5,656 bases of DNA, from assembly GCA_030592245.1 (NCBI GenBank), contig JAUVJV010000177.1:1-5656 (forward strand), in the 5' to 3' direction. The notes beneath the pieces are model-generated. The model was not told the origin of the DNA. It saw only the letters and a list, made by a program, of their open reading frames with translations, and did no database searches. Shown one piece after another: positions 1-5,633 of this stretch (its first letter is position 1; every line of letters starts with the position of its first letter). Position numbers and translations under genes: made by a program. This stretch comes from Candidatus Eiseniibacteriota bacterium. Lineage in GTDB: Bacteria > Arandabacterota > Arandabacteria > Arandabacterales > Arandabacteraceae.

Positions 1-30
1 CTCCGAACGGAGGCCGCCCCCACAAACAGG

Positions 31-57
31 AAGGTGGGGCTTAACGCCCCACCTTTT
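31..57 (+). terminator. Rho-independent terminator
   Basis: A perfect 10-bp stem (AAGGTGGGGC at 31-40 with GCCCCACCTT at 46-55) closes a 5-nt TTAAC loop. On the plus strand it runs into TTTT (54-57), the better T-tract orientation, so it most likely ends a plus-strand gene lying left of the window. Read on the minus strand the same stem is followed by CCTGTTTG, a weaker tail, and it could also stop transcription from the rdhA-like gene, which ends about 280 bp upstream in that direction. The hairpin is certain from sequence; which transcript it ends is inferred. Confidence 0.7.
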
Positions 58-337
58 CATCTCCGCTCGAGGCAGAAACTACTCGCCCTGAACCTACGCC
101 CCAGGTCAAAATCGAAACTGATACAGATACCGTCTTATTTAATTAGCAATCGTTTTGGCAACAGGCGCTTGGCTCGCTCACTTCTCGCAGCCTGCCATCT
201 GAAGCGCCTATCGCAATGGGCCAGCGACACATCGCTAACACATGGGCAAGAGTTTGCCAATATTTGCAAATTTTGTCAAGCTCTTTCTGCTGGGATTGGG
301 TCAAGAAGGTTCGGATTTGCAGTCTTATCCGTCTTGC
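58..337. other. Intergenic region with no recognised gene
   Basis: This stretch of about 280 bp lies between the terminator and the end of the rdhA-like gene. I see no supportable coding region. One plus-strand frame is open from the window edge to 420, but it runs through the terminator hairpin and into the antisense of the dehalogenase gene, and its Ser/Arg/Leu-rich translation resembles no family I know. The part around 124-160 and 251-280 is much more AT-rich than the genes. It contains a 10-bp palindrome ATTTGCAAAT (262-271) and, on the minus strand, an isolated TTGACA (273-278) with no good -10 at 17 bp. Confidence 0.5.
163..209. repeat. Inverted repeat, possible structured RNA element
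   Basis: AGGCGCTT (163-170) is perfectly complementary to AAGCGCCT (202-209), enclosing 31 nt. Inside it GGCT (171-174) can pair with AGCC (189-192), so a two-level fold is possible. There is no T-tract after either arm, so it is not an obvious terminator. Function unknown; an 8-bp match may be chance. Confidence 0.3.
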
Positions 338-1504
338 TCAGACCATCCATTCGGGCTTGGCGCGAGCTCTGTACTTCTTTCCGTAGAAAAGGTCATCTCC
401 GAGGAGAAGCGCCGGAGTGAGCCCGGGATACCTCGACGCCAGATGGGCGATGGCCTTGTGATACCAGGAGAGCGCCTTGCTCCAGGGACAGACCACCTGG
501 CATATGACGCAGGCGGCGCCCGTCTTCGACCAGTACTGAAGGCACTTCTCCGCATCCATCTTCCACTTCATCACCCCATTGGCTTCCGTCTTGGGACCCT
601 GCGGGATGGCTCCCACCGGGCAGCACCTTGCGCACTTGAGACATCTCTCGCAGAACTCCTGCACACCTATCTCGACGGGCTCATCCAGGAGGAGTGGCAT
701 GTCGGTGGTAACGATCGACAGCCTCAGGTTGAGACCGTATATCTTATGGAGCAGGTGCCCGCTGCGCGCGAGCTCGCCCAGGCCCGCATCCACGGCAACC
801 GGAACCGCGAGCACCCCGTAGTTGCGTACGTGATGCGCACGGGCGGACCAGCCGAGACTGCGAATGAAGCTCGAGAGCTGGCATGCCACCAGCGCGCTCC
901 TGGCATAGATCTTACCTACCTCGAGATCGGACGCCTCCCCGGGGCCGGTACGCAAGATCCCGAGATCCTGTGAGAAACCGAGGGCCACCGCACGGGGGTG
1001 ATCAATCTCGATTGCGTCTCCCCAACATCTTCCGGAATAGCCCTCGGGCATTCCCTCGAAGAGCGGAGGGTTGGGAGCCTGGGAGTCAAAGAAGGGACGC
1101 GCTCCCTTGTGGGAGTACACCCACTCCTGGCGGAGCGGTCCTATCCCCACCACGTCGGCGCCAAGATAAAGGGCGACGCTCTTAAGGAGCCTCGTAGCTT
1201 CGGCCTCCGTGAGGTCCATCTCGCCCCTGGCCGGCACTCCATCCACGCAGTCGGGAAGCCCCAGGTGCGCCATCGAATCGAACACTGTCCGATAATACGT
1301 GCGGCCCCAGGTGGGTCCCGACCTGTCGAGCTTCTCATCTATGAAACGCGAGAGTGCATCGTCCACTTGCTTCAGGTGCGGGTTCTTCTCATGGTAGAGG
1401 GTCTCTTCGGCGGAGCCGGGAACAAGCGCCTCCCGGGAAAAGACAGTATCCCGTTCGTCGAAGCGCTCGATGTGACCCACGATCTCATAGGTCGGCTTGC
1501 TCAT
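338..1504 (-). CDS. Reductive dehalogenase (RdhA)-like 4Fe-4S corrinoid protein, cytoplasmic
   Basis: This 388-aa protein belongs to the RdhA family, whose characterised members use cobalamin and two 4Fe-4S clusters to remove halogens reductively. Visible landmarks are 'GADVVGIGPL...WVYS' (about 115-131), the corrinoid-domain stretch with 'SSFIRSLGWSARAH' (211-224) and 'AVDAGLGELARSG' (237-249), a first cluster motif CX2CX2CX3CP (Cys 285, 288, 291, 295) and a second CX10CX2CX3CP (Cys 321, 332, 335, 339). All eight ligands are present. Tyr229 in 'RNYG', just before the AGLGE motif, is a candidate for the catalytic tyrosine, but I cannot align it. The AGLGE motif and cluster are shared distantly with epoxyqueuosine reductase QueG, but the 'VGIGPL...WVYS' stretch and the second-cluster spacing favour RdhA. 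There is no twin-arginine leader or transmembrane segment, no rdhB neighbour, and the length is below that of respiratory RdhA enzymes. The substrate is therefore unknown and a non-respiratory, cytoplasmic role is inferred. The start is ATG at 1504, with GGAG five bases upstream; an in-frame GTG at 1516 has no ribosome binding site. Stop is TGA. Confidence 0.88.
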   Translation of the reverse strand: MSKPTYEIVGHIERFDERDTVFSREALVPGSAEETLYHEKNPHLKQVDDALSRFIDEKLDRSGPTWGRTYYRTVFDSMAHLGLPDCVDGVPARGEMDLTEAEATRLLKSVALYLGADVVGIGPLRQEWVYSHKGARPFFDSQAPNPPLFEGMPEGYSGRCWGDAIEIDHPRAVALGFSQDLGILRTGPGEASDLEVGKIYARSALVACQLSSFIRSLGWSARAHHVRNYGVLAVPVAVDAGLGELARSGHLLHKIYGLNLRLSIVTTDMPLLLDEPVEIGVQEFCERCLKCARCCPVGAIPQGPKTEANGVMKWKMDAEKCLQYWSKTGAACVICQVVCPWSKALSWYHKAIAHLASRYPGLTPALLLGDDLFYGKKYRARAKPEWMV

Positions 1505-1509
1505 GTTTG

Positions 1510-1513
1510 CTCC
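1510..1513 (-). promoter_or_regulatory. Ribosome binding site of the rdhA-like gene
   Basis: GGAG, within AGGTGGGAG, lies five bases before ATG 1504. It decides the start in favour of that ATG rather than the GTG four codons upstream, which has no comparable signal in front of it. Confidence 0.65.
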
Positions 1514-1530
1514 CACCTGAGAAGGTCGCT

Positions 1531-1556
1531 CCTCTCCCCCGTCGGATGAGGAGAGG
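1531..1556. repeat. 7-bp inverted repeat between the two genes
   Basis: CCTCTCC (1531-1537) and GGAGAGG (1550-1556) are perfect inverted copies around a 12-nt centre. The right arm overlaps the proposed -10 of the rdhA-like promoter and the centre covers its expected transcription start, so it could be an operator. It has no T-tract, so it is a poor candidate for terminating the protease transcript. The arms are low-complexity purine/pyrimidine tracts, which raises the odds of coincidence. Confidence 0.35.
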
Positions 1557-1583
1557 TTACAGAAGATTGACCGCAGGTGTCAA
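1554..1583 (-). promoter_or_regulatory. Possible sigma70 promoter for the rdhA-like gene
   Basis: A perfect -35 hexamer TTGACA (1578-1583) is followed, after 18 bp, by TAACCT (1554-1559), which matches the -10 consensus at only three positions. It sits in the 89-bp gap between the two genes, about 50 bp before the start codon. It would let the gene be transcribed independently of the protease gene. The -10 is weak, so this is tentative. Confidence 0.35.
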
Positions 1584-1593
1584 GCAGGGCGGA

Positions 1594-2325
1594 TCACCGG
1601 ACGACCACGACCTTATTGGACTGGCTGAAACCCCCGGCCTGCATGCTCATGAAGTAGATGCCCGAGGCCAGTTCCTGCCCGTAATCCAGGCTGACGGAAT
1701 GGCGCCCCGGCTCGTAGAGAGAATCGGTGATGGTGTCAACCACGCGCCCGGTAACATCATAGAGAGCAATCTTCACTCTCGATGCGCGGGGCACGTCGAA
1801 AGCCACCCGCCCGGTCGCGGAAAACGGGTTGGGGCTCACGCCGCGAAGCGCGAAACTGATGGGCCTGACTTCCAGGTCCTCATCATCTATGTCCACGGAT
1901 GCGAAATCGTCCGCCACGTTGATGTCATCGATATACCAGCCCTCGGCACCGATGTAGCCGTCGGATCCGAACCTGAACCGCACCCTCGCCGGCCCCTCAT
2001 AAGAGGACAGGTCGAACTGGACCTCGTCCCAGCCATAGCTCCAGGCGAAACAAGGTGTCTCCGGATCGAACGGACTCGATGCATTAGGCTGGATAAGACG
2101 GGGATAGCCTCCGACCGGAGTAATCTGAGACCAGCTCTCGGAGCCGTCGGTCGAGATCTCCACGATCCCTCCGTCCCAGGCGTAAACTGCATTCGAGGTC
2201 TCGGCCTCCACCCAGTGCCAGAAGGTAAGAGTGGCATCGGGGCCGAGACAAAGCTCTGGCGTGACCAGGGCCCCGTGTCCGTAATCTGTGTATCTGGTGT
2301 CATCCGCGCCGCCAAATTTCCAGGA
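1594..2325 (-). CDS. C-terminal part of the C25 protease (jelly-roll end plus sorting tail), cut off by an amber codon
   Basis: This is the continuation of the upstream protease frame, without any shift, after the TAG at 2326-2328. It encodes 243 residues and ends in TGA. The first residues, 'SWKFGG', complete the jelly-roll begun before the stop. Further on are 'GALVTPEL', a tryptophan-rich strand and 'GYIGAEGWYIDDINVA' (about 1105-1120 of the joined protein), typical of carbohydrate/MAM-like beta sandwiches in FCB-group exported proteins. The last 85-90 residues contain 'SPNPFSATG', 'IALYDVTGRVV', 'GRHSVSLD' and 'GIYFMSMQ', ending 'KVVVVR'. That matches the FlgD-Ig-like or type IX secretion type A sorting tail. 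The first candidate start inside the fragment is GTG 2211, which has no Shine-Dalgarno, so independent translation looks unlikely. The piece is probably expressed only by readthrough, or is the dead end of a broken gene. Confidence 0.72.
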   Translation of the reverse strand, partial: SWKFGGADDTRYTDYGHGALVTPELCLGPDATLTFWHWVEAETSNAVYAWDGGIVEISTDGSESWSQITPVGGYPRLIQPNASSPFDPETPCFAWSYGWDEVQFDLSSYEGPARVRFRFGSDGYIGAEGWYIDDINVADDFASVDIDDEDLEVRPISFALRGVSPNPFSATGRVAFDVPRASRVKIALYDVTGRVVDTITDSLYEPGRHSVSLDYGQELASGIYFMSMQAGGFSQSNKVVVVR

Positions 2326-2328
2326 CTA
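2326..2328 (-). other. In-frame amber (TAG) codon splitting the protease gene
   Basis: TAG is codon 982 of the frame that starts at 5271. Upstream sequence reads '...YRNHTAGGT' and downstream 'SWKFGGADD...' in the same frame. Joined, they give the 'GGT-x-SWKFG' turn and strand expected in this jelly-roll family, so exactly one residue is replaced and nothing is missing. A single base change from CAG (Gln), TAC/TAT (Tyr), AAG (Lys) or TGG (Trp) would produce it. The true stops of both genes in the window are TGA, and no other in-frame TAG occurs in either. Confidence 0.85.
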
Positions 2329-5271
2329 GGTCCCGCCGGCGGTGTGATTCCGGTAGTCCTCCAGGTGCCACTCATCATCGTATCCGTCATTGAACCCGGT
2401 CGAATACCAGCCGGCCTGCGCGCTCTCGAAGTCCTCATCGAGCGAACCGCCGATGGCGATCGTCAAGCTGTCGGTGGCCTGTAGTCCATTCGCAAGCGTG
2501 ATCTCAATCCCGAGACCGATCTCGTGGAAATCGGGACACTCGAGCGCCACCTCGAGCACGAATGCCGGCATAGGATCGCCCTGGCCGTTGCCGGCTATCT
2601 GGGCGACATAGGCGCTGTCATTGAGCAAGGTCACATAGGGGTCGGTTTCTGTGAGGATCACGCTCAGCCCTTCGGCGATGCCGGAACCGGAGTTCCTGAG
2701 CATAAGCGTCAGCTCTACGGTTTCACTGGGCATGATGCAGCCGTCGGAATTCCCATAGAGGGTATCAGCCGTGGAGAATCCGGCAAGCGAGAGCACGGGG
2801 GCGCTCACCATGACCGAGAAGTGCTTGGTCAGCGATGTGTCCGAGTGGGCTATGTCCATCGCGAAGTCAACCACGTGGCTGTCGGGAGCCATGATATCCA
2901 CGCTGTAACAATAGTCCCAGCCTGGAAAGAGCGTGCTGTCGGGCGCTATGTCCCCGTAGATGCCCGTGGAATCGATAAGATCTATGAACTGATCGGTGCA
3001 CGTCAGCTCCGCGGCGACGGCGAAGGCCGTATCCTGGCCGACGTTCCTGAGCACCACCAGGGCCTCAATGGTCTCGCCCGCATCGATCACACCGTCGGAG
3101 TTGCCCAGGCTTCCTCCGGACATGTCATCATCCATCCCGACGCTGTCGATTATCACAACGGCATGGGAGGCGACAATGACTGCCACCGTATCCAGCGACG
3201 GATAGAAGTCGTGCGCCGCTACCGCCACATAGAGCGAGCAAGGTCCGGTAGCCCCCGGGTCGACATAGGCCCGCCCGGCGGCATCGGTGAATCCCATAGT
3301 GTAGGTGTCATCGTTAAAGATGCTGACCCTGGCGCCCTCGACCGGATCCGTGCCATCGGTCACATCGACCGCGATCTCATTATCCGATGCATAAATGACT
3401 TCCGGAGCCGAAACCGTGAGGCTCCCGGGGGTATCGGTCCAGATGTCCATGGCGGGATCGCCCAGGAGAACCAGCTGATAATACACCCACCTGTTGGGAC
3501 CGAAATCCACGAAAGGTATATTGTCCACCTTTGAATCATCATTGGCCGGACCTATGGCGGTAATTCCCTCACCGAATATCGCGTCGAAGAACTGCCTGTC
3601 GTAGTACTGGTTGGCCCCATTGGTGCTTTCATGCTCGCCCCAGCCATACCTGGTGTTCCCGATAAAGGCGACGGCGGCATTCTCCACGAACATGAAATGC
3701 TCGCCGAGGCAGTCATCGCCATAAGTGCCACTGGAGGTCCTGTTATCGAAGGAACCGGAGTAACACCCCTGCGTGTAGAGGATAAAATAGGAATTGGAAA
3801 CACCGTCATTCGTAAACCGGGTCTCCACGTCCGAATTGTACATCCTGAAACCATAGGTAACACTCGAGTGGCCGAGGTGATTCACCAGATGACGGCCCCC
3901 GTTAAGGAGCGGAATCAGGTCCTCCTTGTCCCAGCGGGCGGGATCGATGTCACGGTCGTAGAGAGTATGCACTGTGAACGACGGCGGAAAGCCGGCCGTG
4001 GTATAGCCGTGGGTCGACGCCCCGTCCTTGATCTCGTCCTTATAGTCGCCTCCCCAGGTGGGATCGTCCCAGAGAAGCTCTCCCACCATCTGGCCGACCT
4101 TGATCTGGCTGACAACCGGAGAGGTCTCATACTTGAGAATCTTGTTTATGAAGTTCGTGGCCTCTGCCTCGGTAACGATCGAAGCCCTTCCCACCGAAAC
4201 CTCGGGTATCAGGTCAGCCTCATCCACCTCACCCCAGAGCGAATCGCCATCATCGTTCCAGTTCCCGTCCAGGGCAGCATAGTAAAGATCCGAGGCGATG
4301 TCCTCGTCGGTGTAGGATCCGCCGGCATCGGCATACAGCCCGCGGTGTGGTATCAGCTCCTCATCACCGGCCAGCAGGACGAATTCGGTTTCCCAGTTGA
4401 GATAGGCGTCCTTTATGAAGTTCCTTATCTTGTCCTGGAGATCCAGGCCTGAGTATTGGGAGTTGATCGATCCGATGTTAACGATCTTGGCCTTCAAGCC
4501 CATCTGCTCACGGTGGGCTCTCAGGGTATCGAAGGTGCCGATGAAGGTCGAGTGAGTGATGATGACATAGGGATACGAGTCCTCGGGATCGACTACCGAT
4601 GACAGGAGTCTCGGCGAGGGCCCCGAACCATAAGTTGACGCGGCCGACACATCATCCACGAGCCTCCTGAGTTGCTCAAGATCCCTGTCCGCGCTCATCC
4701 TCAGCGTCGAGGACGAGGAAAGTGTGACCATGGGGCTGTGCTCCGTCTCAATCGTAATCTCGATCGAAGATGAGAAGAGAAGGCTGTTGCGAGAGCCGAC
4801 ATAGGCAGCCGGATATATCCTCAAGAAAGCGATCCGGTAGCCCCGGAAGGTCTCGGTCGTCACATGGAGGCCCCGCTCGGAGGGAAATGGCATGGGGCTA
4901 TCATATATCGACTGCTCCGCCCCGATCCGCTCGGCGCGCTTAAAACTGAGAGGTGATTGCTGCTGAGCCCACTCAAGCGGCAGGTCGAGAGCTATTTCTG
5001 CCTCAGACAGCAGGCGAACACGCACATCGGCCACCTCATGACCCTGCGGCAATAGAACCCTCATGCCATAAGCGGGCAGCCGCGGCTCCCCCGGGTTCCC
5101 AACGGCGGGCAGGCCCTCTATCGTAACCGAACAGGTGGCTTCACCGTGCGCGATCAGAGGCCTGGAAAAGTCCACGCGTTCGACGATCGTATCGGCGCAC
5201 GTCTGCTGGACAGTGAGAATCGACAGGGAGATTATGAGCAATGCAATGACGAGAAGATGTTCTTTCCCCAC
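2326..5271 (-). CDS. Secreted gingipain-type (peptidase family C25) cysteine protease, N-terminal and catalytic part
   Basis: This is an exported cysteine endopeptidase of the gingipain family; 981 residues are read before the amber codon, 1225 if it is read through. Residues 1-26 form a signal peptide: MGKEH, a hydrophobic core, then cleavage after TCA before Asp27. Residues about 30-225 look like the C25 propeptide. The catalytic domain runs from about 233 ('YPYVIITHSTF') to 615 ('LLGDPAMDIWT'). The catalytic dyad is His468 in 'NHLGHSS' and Cys503 in 'TQGCYSGSF', 35 residues apart, close to the His211/Cys244 spacing of RgpB. An Ig-like module follows (about 617-700), then two tandem beta modules each containing 'GNSDG' (723 and 840), and the start of a jelly-roll from about 946. 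The start is GTG 5271, five bases after AAGGAGG; an upstream in-frame GTG (5307) and ATG (5287) have no such site and would lengthen the signal peptide n-region. Cleavage preference (Arg, Lys or other) cannot be told from the sequence. The gene has its own strong promoter. The 89-bp gap to the next gene does not require co-transcription. Confidence 0.88.
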   Translation of the reverse strand: MGKEHLLVIALLIISLSILTVQQTCADTIVERVDFSRPLIAHGEATCSVTIEGLPAVGNPGEPRLPAYGMRVLLPQGHEVADVRVRLLSEAEIALDLPLEWAQQQSPLSFKRAERIGAEQSIYDSPMPFPSERGLHVTTETFRGYRIAFLRIYPAAYVGSRNSLLFSSSIEITIETEHSPMVTLSSSSTLRMSADRDLEQLRRLVDDVSAASTYGSGPSPRLLSSVVDPEDSYPYVIITHSTFIGTFDTLRAHREQMGLKAKIVNIGSINSQYSGLDLQDKIRNFIKDAYLNWETEFVLLAGDEELIPHRGLYADAGGSYTDEDIASDLYYAALDGNWNDDGDSLWGEVDEADLIPEVSVGRASIVTEAEATNFINKILKYETSPVVSQIKVGQMVGELLWDDPTWGGDYKDEIKDGASTHGYTTAGFPPSFTVHTLYDRDIDPARWDKEDLIPLLNGGRHLVNHLGHSSVTYGFRMYNSDVETRFTNDGVSNSYFILYTQGCYSGSFDNRTSSGTYGDDCLGEHFMFVENAAVAFIGNTRYGWGEHESTNGANQYYDRQFFDAIFGEGITAIGPANDDSKVDNIPFVDFGPNRWVYYQLVLLGDPAMDIWTDTPGSLTVSAPEVIYASDNEIAVDVTDGTDPVEGARVSIFNDDTYTMGFTDAAGRAYVDPGATGPCSLYVAVAAHDFYPSLDTVAVIVASHAVVIIDSVGMDDDMSGGSLGNSDGVIDAGETIEALVVLRNVGQDTAFAVAAELTCTDQFIDLIDSTGIYGDIAPDSTLFPGWDYCYSVDIMAPDSHVVDFAMDIAHSDTSLTKHFSVMVSAPVLSLAGFSTADTLYGNSDGCIMPSETVELTLMLRNSGSGIAEGLSVILTETDPYVTLLNDSAYVAQIAGNGQGDPMPAFVLEVALECPDFHEIGLGIEITLANGLQATDSLTIAIGGSLDEDFESAQAGWYSTGFNDGYDDEWHLEDYRNHTAGGT

Positions 5272-5276
5272 CTCTT

Positions 5277-5283
5277 CCTCCTT
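5277..5283 (-). promoter_or_regulatory. Shine-Dalgarno of the C25 protease gene
   Basis: A full AAGGAGG is separated by AAGAG from GTG 5271. It lies inside the longer open frame, so annotation from the first possible start would hide it. It gives a short n-region signal peptide beginning MGKEHLL. Confidence 0.8.
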
Positions 5284-5311
5284 AGGCATCAAAACACCAG
5301 AATACACAAAT

Positions 5312-5336
5312 AGAGCGGGCGCGACTCCCCCGCTCT
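5312..5336 (-). promoter_or_regulatory. 5'-terminal stem-loop of the protease mRNA
   Basis: AGAGCGGG (minus-strand 5336-5329) pairs perfectly over 8 bp with CCCGCTCT (5319-5312) around a 9-nt loop. The promoter just upstream predicts transcription starting near 5336-5339, so the hairpin would begin within a few bases of the RNA's 5' end. Stem-loops in that position are known to protect mRNAs from 5'-dependent decay (as in ompA); here the role is inferred. Only ATTT follows, so premature termination is unlikely. Confidence 0.55.
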
Positions 5337-5343
5337 GATAAGT

Positions 5344-5372
5344 ATTGTATCACAGTCGTGGCGCCGTGTCAA
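5344..5372 (-). promoter_or_regulatory. Strong sigma70 promoter of the C25 protease gene
   Basis: TTGACA (5367-5372, 6/6 match) and TACAAT (5344-5349, 5/6 match) are separated by exactly 17 bp. A TG one base upstream of the -10 gives an extended -10 element. The predicted start is near 5336-5339, leaving a leader of about 65 nt before GTG 5271. Nothing else on this strand lies between it and the protease gene. It is the best promoter match in the window and suggests high basal expression. Confidence 0.8.
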
Positions 5373-5515
5373 AGCATTTCGGAGCGCAAGAACACCTGGC
5401 TTTAGCCTCTCCCCGGCATCTTTTGCGCATGCATGCACATGCTTGCAGAACCATTGGAAGATTAGCGGACCCTCCCACCTCGACCGGCTCAACTACGCGA
5501 TTTGGCCCAGAAACA
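5373..5515. other. Intergenic region upstream of the protease promoter
   Basis: No gene is visible here on either strand; the short open frames have no ribosome binding sites and no recognisable products. It contains a 19-bp strictly alternating pyrimidine-purine run (5424-5442), which includes the 10-bp palindrome GCATGCATGC (5427-5436). Such runs can adopt Z-form under supercoiling, but the length is modest. Confidence 0.5.
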
Positions 5516-5633
5516 AGGCGAGGACAGCGAGGCACTGACCCGGGCGCGGATCCCGAGGCGAGGACAACGAGGCACTGACCCGGGCGCGGGTCCCGAGGCG
5601 AGGACAGCGAGGCACTGACCCGGGCGCGGGTCC
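5516..5633. repeat. Three tandem copies of a 40-bp GC-rich repeat
   Basis: Units start at 5516, 5556 and 5596; the third stops matching after 38 bases. They differ at only two sites: 5567 is A where the others have G, and 5550 is A where the others have G. Each unit begins AGGCGAGGACAGCGAGGCAC, itself holding two GCGAGG copies 9 bp apart, and contains GACCCG-GGCG-CGGGTC, a 6-bp hairpin that is perfect in units 2 and 3 and has one mismatch in unit 1. The period is not a multiple of three and no gene spans it, so it is non-coding. Near identity points to recent expansion. It has no spacers and is not a CRISPR array. Confidence 0.85.

Noticed and set aside
245..261. Sigma54-like promoter on the minus strand (TTGGCAAACTCTTGCC)
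   Set aside because: Between the GG and GC elements there are 9 bp rather than the strict 10, and no gene lies downstream within the window.
1..420. Plus-strand frame open from the window edge to 420
   Set aside because: It passes through the terminator hairpin and overlaps the 3' end of the dehalogenase gene; its composition is not protein-like and it has no recognisable motif.
1531..1556. Terminator after the protease gene
   Set aside because: The 7-bp stem has a 12-nt loop and no T-tract on the minus strand.
2326..2328. Pyrrolysine insertion at the amber codon
   Set aside because: No pyl genes are in the window, and the position is in a structural beta-sandwich of a secreted protein rather than a methylamine methyltransferase active site; Gln, Tyr, Lys or Trp is the simpler original residue.
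1354..4452. Three long plus-strand open frames (1354-2484, 2524-3534, 3631-4452) opposite the protease gene
   Set aside because: They are antisense shadows of a GC-rich coding sequence: translations rich in Gly/His/Arg/Ile with no family resemblance, while the minus strand carries clear catalytic and domain motifs throughout.
5194..5271. Lipoprotein signal (lipobox) in the protease N-terminus
   Set aside because: The only cysteine near the end of the hydrophobic core is in QQTC, which does not fit a lipobox; a TCA|D signal peptidase I site fits better.
5516..5633. CRISPR array
   Set aside because: The 40-bp units are directly adjacent with no spacers, and there are no cas genes.
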